From Hanleya hanleyi (Eukaryota; Mollusca; Polyplacophora; Lepidopleurida; Hanleyidae): a stretch of DNA of 64,000 nt. The stretch lies in NCBI GenBank assembly GCA_036873755.1, contig JAVTVY010025044.1, positions 42,091-106,090 on the forward strand, in the 5' to 3' direction. A program made the position numbers and the translations under genes. The notes below the pieces were generated by a model. It ran no database searches. It saw only the letters and a list, made by a program, of their open reading frames with translations, and was not told where the DNA came from. Positions 20,857-30,039 of the stretch are shown here, piece by piece (position 1 is the stretch's first letter; each line of letters begins with the position of its first letter).

Positions 20857-21693
20857 TTAATAGGTGTTCCAGGCCTTGGGCGGTTGTGTCCGGCGTCGTG
20901 CTCGTCGCGGTGACTTGCTACGTGTCACGGCTCTGGAGATGTGGGGTGTCCTGATCGAGGATGGTTTTTTAAAGGTCTGAAAAGAAGGTGCCCGTTGTGG
21001 TGGTGGTATTTTGGGGGGTGACTCCGGTTCCCATTCGTCTTCCCAAAAAGGTAGTGGGCCACTCGGCGATTGCTGGGTTCGCTGCATAAAGGCCCAGCGG
21101 TGGGGGTTCCCCACCAATTCCTGTGGTACATGCATGTCTTTCAAGCCTTGAGCGAAGAGCTCCCATCCTCGAGGATCCGTGTGCGACCTGCGTTGACGCA
21201 TCAGGTCATTCACTAAATCCGTCATGTGGGTCCCGGGGACCACCTGATTCTGTACCAGGAGTTCGCCTTTATCATTCCAAGTCATGTTAGGATTCTGTTT
21301 CATCCGTTGTAATACTAGGCCAGCTTGTTTCTTGAACGTTGCAGGTACACTCTTCAGCACTTCGTCTTCGACCCACTGTGGGGCTGTGGGTGGTACCCCT
21401 GGTAATGGCAGCTGTTGGAGCGGTGCTGAGGTCGGCAGTGTGTCACGTGGTGGTGGTGGTGGTGGTGGGGTAGAGAGGGTTTTGTATTGGTCCATGAACG
21501 TCATGTACCGTTGAAGCGTCTCATTGTACCGTTGTACTTTCTCACTGTCGCTTAACCCCGGTCTGTGTAAGATCTGTTGCATCTCTCCATCGAGGGTGTT
21601 TATGGTCTTCACCGTAGGTGGGACAGGGTAGGGCGATTGGAGGTTTTGAAGGAACCGTGGTTCGACGAGGACCATTTTTTTCGCGTGGTTCAT
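20857..21693 (-). CDS. Conserved 278-residue Polinton-associated protein, unknown function
   Basis: I start it at the ATG at 21693, which overlaps the previous stop (ATGA); the longer upstream frame is shadow. The protein begins MNHAKKMVLVEPRFL. It has a charged region with HRPGLSDSEKVQRYNETL (residues ~32-49), a polyproline stretch (PPPPPPPR) and a central domain with WNDKGELLVQNQVVPGT and DPRGWELFAQGL. A proline- and arginine-rich tail ends RSKSPRRARRRTQPP. I recognise this type from F54H12.2-like neighbourhoods across animals, but its function is not known to me. The basic tail suggests nucleic-acid or capsid-interior contact. No break is visible. Confidence 0.7.
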   Translation of the reverse strand: MNHAKKMVLVEPRFLQNLQSPYPVPPTVKTINTLDGEMQQILHRPGLSDSEKVQRYNETLQRYMTFMDQYKTLSTPPPPPPPRDTLPTSAPLQQLPLPGVPPTAPQWVEDEVLKSVPATFKKQAGLVLQRMKQNPNMTWNDKGELLVQNQVVPGTHMTDLVNDLMRQRRSHTDPRGWELFAQGLKDMHVPQELVGNPHRWAFMQRTQQSPSGPLPFWEDEWEPESPPKIPPPQRAPSFQTFKKPSSIRTPHISRAVTRSKSPRRARRRTQPPKAWNTY

Positions 21694-21890
21694 TGTCGGC
21701 CGAAGAGTCCACCCAATACTGGACCCAACACGGAAGCGGCCAACGATGCTAAGATGGCTCCGAGAAAGCCGCCTTTCTGTAACACCTTTTTCTTTTGTGT
21801 TTGAGGGACCCGCTTCTGGACTAGGGTTCTGATGACCGCTTGATAAGCACCTGATCCACATCTACCACGGCATCTTCCAATGCAGACCAT
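21690..21890 (-). CDS. Small Gly/hydrophobic peptide, possibly membrane-active
   Basis: 66 residues. A basic segment (LVQKRVPQTQKKKVL) is followed by GGFLGAILASLAASVLGP and a Gly-rich end, LGGLFGRQ. This cationic-plus-hydrophobic layout recalls small membrane-lytic virion peptides. Its 5' end overlaps the upstream PC4-like gene by 70 nt, and its stop overlaps the next start (ATGA). The exact start is uncertain. The function is an inference from composition. Confidence 0.5.
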   Translation of the reverse strand: MVCIGRCRGRCGSGAYQAVIRTLVQKRVPQTQKKKVLQKGGFLGAILASLAASVLGPVLGGLFGRQ

Positions 21891-22198
21891 AGATCAGGGT
21901 GAAGGGTAAAATGCACTGTACCCCCATCTAGCCGAGCCAATTGAGCAAAGAAAGGGCCGCGTCGGATGTACACATCGTGACACAAGTGGATGAGGTCGCC
22001 GTCCAGTTCACCAGACAACACCCGTTTGAATTTGGTCCAGCCCTCCCGGGACAGACGAATGTGGGCCGGGCACGGTTGTGTAGGGTCCGCATCACAGATG
22101 TCTCCCACCTCCTCCATGATATCGACCTTATCCGCATAAACGTGCAGGAAAACCTCGGGGGTCAAGCTGAGATACGCCAGTATTATATGCTCCGTCAT
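21821..22198 (-). CDS. PC4-like small protein, paralog D
   Basis: 125 residues, one of four homologous genes in E2. The shared plan is an N-terminal strand-rich part (LTPEVFLHVYADKVDIMEE), a LSREGWTKFKRVLSGELDG segment, then HDVYIRRGPFFAQL and a C-terminal FTLHPDLWSALEDAV. The last two segments resemble the strand-plus-helix end of the PC4/p15 coactivator fold, which binds single-stranded DNA. The first half shows a similar W-x-x-h pattern, so the domain may be duplicated. A TATA box at 22238-22245 precedes it. PC4 similarity is my reading of the pattern and needs a profile or structure comparison. Confidence 0.6.
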   Translation of the reverse strand: MTEHIILAYLSLTPEVFLHVYADKVDIMEEVGDICDADPTQPCPAHIRLSREGWTKFKRVLSGELDGDLIHLCHDVYIRRGPFFAQLARLDGGTVHFTLHPDLWSALEDAVVDVDQVLIKRSSEP

Positions 22199-22237
22199 AG
22201 TCAGTACGTGAATGGTACCAGATTTGACTGTCTCTCG

Positions 22238-22245
22238 TATTTATA
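22238..22245 (-). promoter_or_regulatory. TATA box (TATAAATA)
   Basis: TATAAATACGAGAGAC on the minus strand, 47 nt from its first base to the ATG at 22198. The following CGAG is shared with the next paralog's promoter. Confidence 0.65.
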
Positions 22246-22278
22246 GGGAGAACCCCGTGAGATCAAAGGATCGGGTGG

Positions 22279-22758
22279 TCAAAGTCTAGATGGGTAATCA
22301 ATGGCATTGTCGTCTGGTTCATTGCTAGACATTTGTTCATTGGGTTCTGCCGCCGCTTCTCTCAGGGCACGAGCCCACTCCAACTCGTCTGATGACCGCT
22401 CGTCCGGTGTAAACAGCTGGTCCACGATAGGCACCACTTTCTCGAAGGCTGTCCACAGATCGGGGTCTAGGGTGAAGCCACGCGTAGGGTCTTGGTAACG
22501 GCCCAGGCGTGGGAAGAAGGGTCCACGGTATACGTAGATGGCATTGACTATGTGGATGAGGTGTCCGTCGAGCTCACCACTGAACACCCGTTTAAATTTG
22601 GTCCAGTCGTCACGGTGTAGCGTAACCGTATTCGATACGGTCTCAGCGCGCGACCAGCAAACATCTCCAAGGTCTTCCACGAGGGTGACTTTATCCTCAT
22701 AGACGTGTAACCCCACCCGGGGTGTAAGGGGAAGGGTGGCTCGTAGAACTGGTGACAT
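22279..22758 (-). CDS. PC4-like small protein, paralog C, with acidic tail
   Basis: 159 residues from the ATG at 22758. A GTG 33 nt upstream keeps the frame open, but it lies too close to the TATA box at 22809-22816 to be the start. It shares the family plan: LTPRVGLHVYEDKVTLVEDL, LHRDDWTKFKRVFSGELDG, AIYVYRGPFFPRLG and FTLDPDLWTAFEKVVPIVDQ, the last being the most PC4-like part. Unlike the others it adds ~40 residues rich in Glu, Ala and Asn (EWARALREAAAEPNEQ). Role unknown; a DNA-binding or transcription role is an inference. Confidence 0.65.
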   Translation of the reverse strand: MSPVLRATLPLTPRVGLHVYEDKVTLVEDLGDVCWSRAETVSNTVTLHRDDWTKFKRVFSGELDGHLIHIVNAIYVYRGPFFPRLGRYQDPTRGFTLDPDLWTAFEKVVPIVDQLFTPDERSSDELEWARALREAAAEPNEQMSSNEPDDNAIDYPSRL

Positions 22759-22808
22759 GGTTGACTCAATGACGATCGTTGAATGACGCACACTGTGTCT
22801 GACCCTCG

Positions 22809-22816
22809 TATTTATA
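22809..22816 (-). promoter_or_regulatory. TATA box (TATAAATA)
   Basis: TATAAATACGAGGGTC on the minus strand, 58 nt before the ATG at 22758. It decides the start choice for that gene. Confidence 0.65.
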
Positions 22817-22830
22817 GTCAGGTCCCACTG

Positions 22831-23157
22831 TCAATGCCACAGCGCCAGGGTCAATAGGGCACAGACCATGACTAGGCAAACCAGCCGTCGCTGATTCCGC
22901 CGTGAGCGCTCGTTTTCCATAGCCCGAGCATCAAGGATGGCTGTCATAGTCCAGTAGTGGTGAGTGATAGCACACCTCTCCATCGTGTGCACTCTGTCGA
23001 GGACCGCTTCTGTGAACTCGTTCAGTATCTGGCGTCGCCCCTCGTTGTCGTCGCCATCTGCAAACATGGACCGAACCACTGCTCGGTAACCCGTGAGCGA
23101 ATTAACCACGGTCGCATGCTGTAAAATGCGAGTCGCATAGGGATGGATGTCCGTCAT
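22831..23157 (-). CDS. Small tail-anchored protein, unknown function
   Basis: 108 residues starting MTDIHPYATRILQH. The body is polar and helical, with a charged stretch ENERSRRNQRR, and is followed directly by a single hydrophobic segment (LVCLVMVCALLTLALW) at the extreme C-terminus. That is the layout of a tail-anchored membrane protein with the bulk in the cytosol. I do not recognise the family. It sits between PC4-like paralogs and has its own TATA box at 23204-23210, suggesting independent expression. Confidence 0.6.
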   Translation of the reverse strand: MTDIHPYATRILQHATVVNSLTGYRAVVRSMFADGDDNEGRRQILNEFTEAVLDRVHTMERCAITHHYWTMTAILDARAMENERSRRNQRRLVCLVMVCALLTLALWH

Positions 23158-23203
23158 GGCTCTGCAACCATAGGAATGGAGGCGTAGGATCCAGAGAGAC
23201 GTG

Positions 23204-23210
23204 TTTTATA
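23204..23210 (-). promoter_or_regulatory. TATA box (TATAAAA)
   Basis: TATAAAACACGTCTCTC on the minus strand, 53 nt before the ATG at 23157. Confidence 0.6.
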
Positions 23211-23292
23211 GACCATGTCACACATGCGCGCCTAGACGTAGCTCTACGGGTGTAGTCCGTGATACGTACTATTCTGATTGGCTATGTGGCTC

Positions 23293-23676
23293 CTATAGAT
23301 ATAGTACCTTATCGACAATGGGGACTACTTGTTCCAAAGCCGTCCATAGATCGGGGTCCAGGGTAAAACCACCGTCGTTCAGACAGAGGAGTTGAGCGAA
23401 AAAGGGACCGCAGAAAATGTAGACGTCGTCACACAGGTGAATGCTATCACCGTGCAGGTCACCCAACAACACCCGTTTCAAGGTAGTCCATCCTTCCGGT
23501 GACAAAGAGACGTGCGCTTTGGGTTCAGGCGTACACCAACACCTAAGTCCGCTATCGATGAGGTCCACTCGTTTGGGGTAAAACAATAGGGTGCAGCCAG
23601 GTGTAAGCCTCCGGGTAGCCACAGTCCCTTCTTTCACCTCTGGGGTGTAGTAAGTCATCCACCTCGGGGAGTACAT
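23293..23676 (-). CDS. PC4-like small protein, paralog B
   Basis: 127 residues from the first ATG; a second ATG at 23658 is equally plausible. It has the family plan: RLTPGCTLLFYPKRVDLI, LSPEGWTTLKRVLLGDLHG, DDVYIFCGPFFAQL and FTLDPDLWTALEQVVPIVDK. Its C-terminal segment is nearly identical to that of paralog C, so the two share recent ancestry. It overlaps the 3' end of paralog A by 125 nt in another frame. A weak TATATC lies at 23711-23718 within that gene. Confidence 0.6.
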   Translation of the reverse strand: MYSPRWMTYYTPEVKEGTVATRRLTPGCTLLFYPKRVDLIDSGLRCWCTPEPKAHVSLSPEGWTTLKRVLLGDLHGDSIHLCDDVYIFCGPFFAQLLCLNDGGFTLDPDLWTALEQVVPIVDKVLYL

Positions 23677-23935
23677 CTTTCAGTGCCATCCATAAGGGTG
23701 GACAAAGTGTGATATAGGTACCTCCACTCTGTTCCAACCGGGGAAAAAGGGAATCCTCTCCAGCAGTGCGTATGTGTACTCCGACTTCCACGTGTATGAA
23801 ATCCCTTACGGGCTCTTTTCCCTGTAACAATCGTGTCAATAGAGTCCAGTCTGATAGCGATAACAAAATCTTCACGATGAGGTAGACGTGGGACGTCAGT
23901 TGGAATAGCGCAAGCTCTGTTCCGCTCGCTGCCAT
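23552..23935 (-). CDS. PC4-like small protein, paralog A
   Basis: 127 residues, the most diverged of the four. It has LSLSDWTLLTRLLQGKEP, VGVHIRTAGEDSLFPRLE and ITLCPPLWMALKDVLPEVDD, the last matching the PC4 C-terminal pattern. About 30 residues follow that have no counterpart in the paralogs and overlap the next gene, so the 3' end may have been extended by mutation of an older stop. It is the first gene of the cluster and has a TATA box at 23971-23977. Confidence 0.6.
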   Translation of the reverse strand: MAASGTELALFQLTSHVYLIVKILLSLSDWTLLTRLLQGKEPVRDFIHVEVGVHIRTAGEDSLFPRLEQSGGTYITLCPPLWMALKDVLPEVDDLLHPRGERRDCGYPEAYTWLHPIVLPQTSGPHR

Positions 23936-23970
23936 GGTGGGGAATGAAAAGCGAACGGTTAGAGAGGTGG

Positions 23971-23977
23971 CTTTATA
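23971..23977 (-). promoter_or_regulatory. TATA box (TATAAAG)
   Basis: CACTATAAAGCCACC on the minus strand, 42 nt before the ATG at 23935, the first gene of the E2 cluster. Confidence 0.6.
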
Positions 23978-23984
23978 GTGTACC

Positions 23985-24562
23985 TGTTGGGTAGGGTTTT
24001 ATACACCGTGTGAGTCATGGGCACTTGTTATACTCGCTTGCGCCATAAGGTCAATAAGGTTAGAAATGCGCTTTTTTCTACTACGCCCTGTGACGGCCCT
24101 TCGTGAAAGTCCGTGATTGTTCGCTAGTGTAATGTTATTTTGTATAGGATTTCATTTAACATGAGATTTCACTAGTCAAAGCTTAAGCACAAAATGAGGA
24201 TAAATAGGCCAATGAATGCAGCAATGCCCTAAATATTCCCACTTTTATACGCCTACATAGAAGTACCCTGATGTAGGCGCGGACGTCGGCGAAAGCATTC
24301 TAGTACCCGGATGTAGGCGCAGCCGTGAGTGAAATTCTAGTACCCGTCCATTGGTTCTTTTATCGATCGCTTATTGGCTCTTTTTCTCGACCGCTGATTG
24401 GTCCAAATGGACCTGCCCATCCTTCCCAGGTTAATTTACAATCCCCTTTTTTGGGTTCAAGCTCTGTATATCGATGCCGCAACATTGTTGCCGAACCTTG
24501 CCGAAAGGGAGACCTTTGACCTTTTGACCTGGATGTGACCTTTGACCTTTTGACCCGACATT
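23985..24562. other. E2 region between gene cluster and right arm
   Basis: No gene seen. It contains two GATGTAGGCGC blocks preceded by TACCCTGA or TACCCGGA (about 24262 and 24304), a motif repeated in the E2 arms and in the centres of E3 and E4. A TTTGACCTTTTGACC repeat lies at about 24515-24560. Confidence 0.6.
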
Positions 24563-26310
24563 CATCCGCGCACTGCCGGTGATGCCGCGCACTTCCGGAG
24601 AACCCCCGCGCGCGCTGCGGCCGGGGCAGGCCGGGCTTGGTCGGGAAACCCCCCCAGACAGGTCAGTACATGTATTCCTATCATGTTCCCAGGTCACACC
24701 CCATTCACACAGACCCTCATGCATACCCGGATGCAGGCGCAGACGTCAGCGAAATTCTGGCGGGAAAAACCCCCACAGACAGGTCAGTACATGTCCTATC
24801 ATATTCCCAGGTTACGCCCCATTCACCTAAACCGGAAGTGACGTCATACCCCTAATTTTACATGCACCCATCTATGACTGGATGCCCCTTCACGAATGCT
24901 TCACTTTGATACCTCACTCGACTCCATCGGACCATTCGTGGCCCACCTAGACCGCAAAAACGTTTATTTCCACACCCGTTTCCCACAATTCCCTGTCTGC
25001 GCATGCGCAGAATGTGGACAACGGCCGAGACAGTACTCCCGGCGGTTGCTCCCTCACATAGGCTTCATATGGATACCGCACTCGACTCCATCGGCCCATT
25101 AGTGGCTCGCCTAGGCCCCAACACGTCTATTTCCATACACTTTCTCTACTGCGCATGCGCAGAATGACGTCTGTTCCACATCACACCCAGCCCGTTGGAG
25201 ACTCCCTCACGACTGCTTTACATTGATACCTCACTCGATCCCATCGGCCCACTAGTGGCCCACCTAAACCCCAACACGTCTATTTCTATACTACGGCCAG
25301 ACTGCGCATGCGCAGACTATTGACAACGAACGACACACTAGCTCAGGCGGATGCTCCCTCGTGACAGCTTCAAAATAAGACGTCATACGACACCATAGGA
25401 TCATTAGGGGCTCACCTAAACCCTAACACGTCTATTTCCACACCCTTTTCCCAGAATTCCCTGTCTGCGCATGCGCAGACTGTTGACAACAACCGAGACA
25501 CTAGTCCAATCGGATGCCCCCTCACCTAGGCTTCACATGGATACCTCACTCCATCGGCTCATTAGGGGCTCACCTAGATCCCAAAACGTCTATTTTCGTA
25601 CCCTTTCTCTATTGCGCATGCGCAGAATGACGATATTTCGACCCCACATCCACCCAGTGCGATGCCCCCTTACATAGGCTTCACATGGATACCTCACTCG
25701 ACCCCATCGGTCCATTAGTGGCTGCCCTAGACCCCAACACGTCTATTTCCATACCCTTGGTCTACCGCGCATACGCTGAATGACGATATTTCAACCCCAC
25801 ATCCAGTCCATCAGATGCGCCTTCACGAATGCTTCACATTGATACCTCATATGACTCCATCGACCCACTAGTGGCCCCCCTAGACCCCAAAACGTCTATT
25901 TCCATACCCTTTGTCCACCGCTCATGCGCAGAATGACGATATTTCAACCTCTCACCCACCCCATCAGATGCCTCTTCAAGAATGCTTCACATTGATACCT
26001 CATACCACCCAATCGGTACACTAGGGACCCCTCTCGCCCCTGAAGATTGCCTGAGATTGCCGGAGAATTTGATCACCCACGACATTGTGGGGAAAACCCA
26101 CTGAGACTACTTTCTGTCCGCGGAGGAATACAAAGGTTACAGGTTGCCGGAACTACTTTTGACCTTCACGAGACCTTGAGCTGGTGGCGCCCCCTGGCGC
26201 CCCAGAGGTGAAAGGCGATGGGGCGTGCCCTATACCTTTAACCTGGAAAAAAGGGGACCAGGAGTTACCTCCCTGGAAAACAATACTCGTCCCGTGTTTT
26301 ACCTACTACT
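24563..26310. repeat. E2 right terminal inverted repeat
   Basis: Reverse complement of the left repeat, about 130 bp longer. Palindromic TGCGCATGCGCA sites fall near 25000, 25150, 25303, 25467 and 25613. Confidence 0.85.
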
Positions 26311-26316
26311 CACAAG
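26311..26316. repeat. E2 right target-site duplication CACAAG
   Basis: Exact copy of 15112-15117, directly after ACCTACTACT. The match of a non-palindromic 6-mer at both predicted ends is strong support for a single insertion event. Confidence 0.85.
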
Positions 26317-26840
26317 CTTTCGACTCTCATGCCCGAGCCTTTATCAAGTGGTCTGTTGAATTTCATTAAATTGTCATTCAAATAGTACAGCTCAGAAGTT
26401 TGTGTATTTCTATATGAACGAATCTAAGACAATATATAACAATCATATTATACATAAAAATAGGCTAGTTTCCTGCAAGAGAGAATCGGTCAACTGTTTT
26501 CATGATGCTGACAAGATACCATGATGTTCTAATAATATCAAATCAATATCGGTGATCAATATTCTTATTGTATAAAGTCGTTGTATAAGTCGTTATCTAT
26601 ACTAGAGAATGATGTATCCGTCACGTTTTGATTGTGACTGTTCGTATGAACATCATGAGGATCTTGAAGTACGTGGGTTCATAAGAAACCTAGGCCCGGG
26701 CTAATCGGAATAAGACACAAGTTACGAAACGTAACGTCATAAACCTTACACGCCACGACCTTGCTATCAGCATGCGATGTGTATTGCCAAATTTGAGAAA
26801 CTTTGAATGAAGGAGCTTGGTGGTATAGCCCTGTTTTATC
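26317..26840. other. Interval between E2 and E3, no gene
   Basis: AT-rich, no credible gene. It holds the second copy (26505-26546) of a 42-bp block also found left of E2. Confidence 0.55.
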
Positions 26841-27260
26841 AGCGAAGCGGTGAAATTTTTGGAAAAAGTCACCGAGGTCTGTATATAGGCCTATAGGCTG
26901 GCTATGGGGGGTATAGGTCCAACCTGGAAAATTCACACACGTTCATTGTGATATGGGTTGTTTGGTCTTGTTTTTCACGTCTCGTCATTTAGAACACGAT
27001 GGGAAGGGTCCGGAGCGCAAACGGTGAAATTTTTGGAAAAGTACCATATAGCCCATATAGTCCCATACTGGCTATATGGGGGTATAGGTTCAACCTTGGA
27101 AATTCACACACGTTCATTGTGATATGGGCTGTTTGGATTTGTTTTTCACGTCTCGTCATTTAGAACACGATGGGAAGGGTCCCGGAGCGAAACGGTGAAA
27201 TTTTTGGAAAAGTTCACCGAGGCCTGGGTAGGCCCATAGGCCTATACTGCATGGCTATGG
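26841..27260. repeat. E3 left outer array (GAAATTTTTGGAAAA units)
   Basis: Three ~170-bp units with CGGTGAAATTTTTGGAAAA, a GCTATGGGGGTATAGG block and CACACGTTCATTGTGATATGGG. The inverted counterpart at 32860-33690 has about five units. Confidence 0.75.
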
Positions 27261-27469
27261 GGGTATAGGCCCATACGGGGTGGACGTTTTGGGGTCTAGG
27301 TGAGCCCCTAATGATCTTATGATGTCGTATGAGGTCTTATTTTGAAGCTCTCGTGGAGGAGCATCCGACTGGCCTAATGGTTCGTCCGTATCCAATAGTC
27401 TGTGCATGCGCAGTCTGGCCGTAGTATAGAAAGCAGGTATTTTGGGGGGTATGTAGGTGTGTGTTTGGG

Positions 27470-28515
27470 GTAGAGATGGACCATCCTTGGTCCGAATGCA
27501 TCCTGGAAGGTGTCAAAGTGAAGCTTGTGTGGGTTAGAGTCAGAATGGTGTGTTTTTAAGTGCAAGTCGCGTCAATCTGCGCATGCGCAGTTGGTTGTAG
27601 TAAGTAAAGTGGTCATTTTGGGGGATGCGTGGAGGTGAGTTTGGGGTAAAGAGGGACCATCTTTGGTCCAAATGTGTCTAGGGAAGTGTCATGTTGTAGC
27701 TCTCGGGGTGTACATCCCGATTTGAGGGATGTCCGCGTCACCTGTGACGTCATCGGTGACGTCATCAGTACGAGTAGTAGCGAAAGTGTGCATTTTAGGG
27801 CAGTGAAGGAAGGTATTTGGGGTAGAGATGGACCATACTTGGTCCGAATGCGTCGTGGGAGGTGTCATGTTGTAGCTCTCGGGGTGTACACCCCGATTTG
27901 AGGCATGTCCGCAGCATCTGTGACGTCATTGGTGACGTCATCAGTACGAGTAGTAGCGAAAGTGGGCATTTTTTAGCAGTGAAGGAAGGTATTTGGTGTA
28001 GAGATGGACCATCCTTGGTCCGAATGCGTCGTGTGAGGTGTCATCTTGTAGCAACGCCCGCCAACACCAAGCTCAATGCTTCAACGCCCTGGTGAAATAG
28101 CTCAGAAGCTCTGATATTCCATGGAATTGTCACTAATTCTACGAAATGCAGTGATGTAGCTCTCGGGGTGTACACCCCGATTTGAGGCATGTCCGCAGCA
28201 TCTGTGACGTCATTGGTGACGTCATCAGTCCGAGTAGTAGCGAAAGTGGGCATTTTTTAGCAGTGAAGGAAGGTATTTGGGGTAGAGAGGGACCATCCTT
28301 GGTCCGAATGCGTCGTGGGAGGTGTCATCTTGTAGCTCTCGGGGGCACATCCCGATTTGAAACATGTCCGCAGCATCTGTGACGTCATTGGTGACGTCAT
28401 CAGTACGAGTAGTAGCGAAAGTGGGCATTTTTGGCAGTGAAGGAAGGTATTTGGTGTAGAGATGGACCATCCTTGGTCCGAATGCGTCGTGTGAGGTGTC
28501 ATCTTGTAGCAACGC
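27470..28515. repeat. E3 left inner array with paired CRE palindromes
   Basis: Units of ~175-250 bp carry TTTGGGGTAGAGATGGACCA, GTAGCTCTCGGGGTGTA and a pair of TGACGTCA palindromes 7 bp apart (GTGACGTCATCGGTGACGTCA near 27750, 27922, 28206 and 28382). The inverted counterpart is at 31860-32640. The same unit builds E4. Confidence 0.8.
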
Positions 28516-28750
28516 CCGCCAACACCAAGCTCAATGCTTCAACGCCCTGGTGAAATAGCTCAGAAGCTCTGATATTCCATGGAATAGTCACTAATTCTTC
28601 GAAATGCAGTGACGCCCGTCAACGCCCGTCGTTACACCTTAACACTCTAACATAACGCCATGATATAGACCGGAGAGAGAACAACAACAGCAACAACAAC
28701 AAGGATGACACATGAGAGAACAACAACAACAAGAAGTTTTTTTCATATAG

Positions 28751-28756
28751 TTTATT
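28751..28756 (-). terminator. AATAAA signal of the E3 zinc-finger gene
   Basis: Minus-strand GGAGAATAAACTATATG about 300 nt after the stop at 29055; conserved in position in E1 and E4. Confidence 0.5.
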
Positions 28757-29054
28757 CTCCCCAATGTTACATCATACCCACGCTGGGGGAGCCGCGTTGG
28801 GTATATTTACAATTCAAGAAGATTCTTGTCCAATCAGAGGCCACCATTTGCATCTGTCATATTCGTTCCTGTCCGTTAGATGTATTCTTGTCCAATCAGA
28901 AGTCTCCATTTCAGAAAGTTCCATCTTCGGCCATGTTCGCTCTGAACCGTTTATTCTAATCATCGTCGGGCAGGCCAGGATACCGTTGAGGCCACATAAC
29001 CTCAGATAGTTGTTTGTGCATTCTGAGTATCTATCAGTGCATGGGTGAATACAT

Positions 29055-29977
29055 TCATCCGATGGGAAGATTCCGTAATTTTATCACGAAGAACGTAACA
29101 TTGGTGACCCTCTCTACGACCCACTTGGTGTTGGGGCGCTGTTGATAGGCCCATTCCAAGACATCCAATTGGTCCACTTGGTCCAGCACGGGCTCTAGCG
29201 ACGCCCGGTTAATGATAGTAAACGGTTGGTCAAATACCTGGGTGTTACTACTCGGGTAAAAGTATCGGACTTGGTCTGTCTCCTTATGCTGCAGCACATA
29301 ACCAAACGCCAGATTCAATTTGAAGGACGTAGCTTGGTCATTGAAGATGGCTTCCACGTAGCTGCGTAGACGGGCGAGGTTGGTCAGTCGAAAATTATAG
29401 ATATCTTGAATAGGGCGATGACGGTGGAAACAGTGCCGTATCATGGGCCAATGGCGCCGATAGATGTCACTCACTGGATGATCTTCGGGTAAGAGATCGC
29501 TGGGAACATCCACCTCATCTTCCAAAAATGTTCGTTGTTGTCAGGCGTATGACTGGGAACAGTAATGCTAGGGACCGGCTGGATATCTAGGCTCTTCTGA
29601 ACTGTGGGCATAGGCGGGCTCTCCGTGATCGCATCACCAGTGGCATTCGTCTCTACGGGCTCATCTTCACTAGGTCCGACCCTCCTGGGTGCCTCTTTAG
29701 TGGGAAATTGTCGCTCATACCGTGGTGACGGACCATGAATCAAACGTTGGTGCAGTCTTAACTGACTGGGTCGTTTGAAGAGTTGACCACATTCATTACA
29801 TTGTTCCTTCGCGCCCTCGTGGAGTGAGCGTTCGTGGCGCAGTAAAGCATCTTCCCGATTAAATGACCGTGCGCAGGTTATACAAGAATATAGTGTACTG
29901 TTGTGGATGGAGGACTCGTGTCGTCGCAAATCTTCTGCGCGAGTAAACAGCTTCTGGCAAGTTGTGCAAGAGAACAT
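29055..29977 (-). pseudogene. C2H2 zinc-finger / polymerase-associated protein, frameshifted (E3)
   Basis: I start it at the ATG at 29977, 52 nt after a TATA box. The first ~90 residues hold three C-x2-C-x12-H-x4-H fingers (CTTCQKLF, CITCARSF and CNECGQLF starts). A linker of ~70 polar residues follows. The C-terminal domain contains SDIYRRHWPMIRHCF, FKLNLAFGYVLQHKETDQ, RYFYPSS and RPNTKWVVERVTNVTFF, ending NLPIG-stop. A single-base loss in a T run near 29523 separates fingers from domain; E4 shows the unbroken order. In animal Polintons I recall this domain directly before DNA polymerase B, but here nothing of the polymerase follows. Role probably DNA binding; unproven. Confidence 0.7.
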
Positions 29978-30021
29978 ATCGGCTGTGGATCTGGAAATGA
30001 TGAATGCCGTAAAAATTGCCA

Positions 30022-30029
30022 CTTTTATA
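30022..30029 (-). promoter_or_regulatory. TATA box (TATAAAAG) of the E3 zinc-finger gene
   Basis: ACGTATAAAAGTGGC on the minus strand, 52 nt before the ATG at 29977. The same spacing is seen in E4. Confidence 0.65.
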
Positions 30030-30039
30030 CGTTTTTCCG

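Larger units (their letters stand above)
15118..26310. mobile_element. E2: complete 11.2-kb Polinton-type element carrying only capsid-module genes
   Basis: The ends read AGTAGTAGGTAAAACACGGG and its reverse complement, and are flanked by the 6-bp duplication CACAAG. Inverted arms (15118-16737 and 24563-26310) enclose a compact minus-strand cluster of eleven genes. The termini and duplication length fit Polintons. The gene set fits the virion module of Polinton-like viruses: protease, double-jelly-roll capsid protein, penton-like protein, basic core protein and small accessory proteins. No DNA polymerase B, retroviral-type integrase or packaging ATPase is present, so replication and integration functions must come from elsewhere or are lost. 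Confidence 0.85.
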
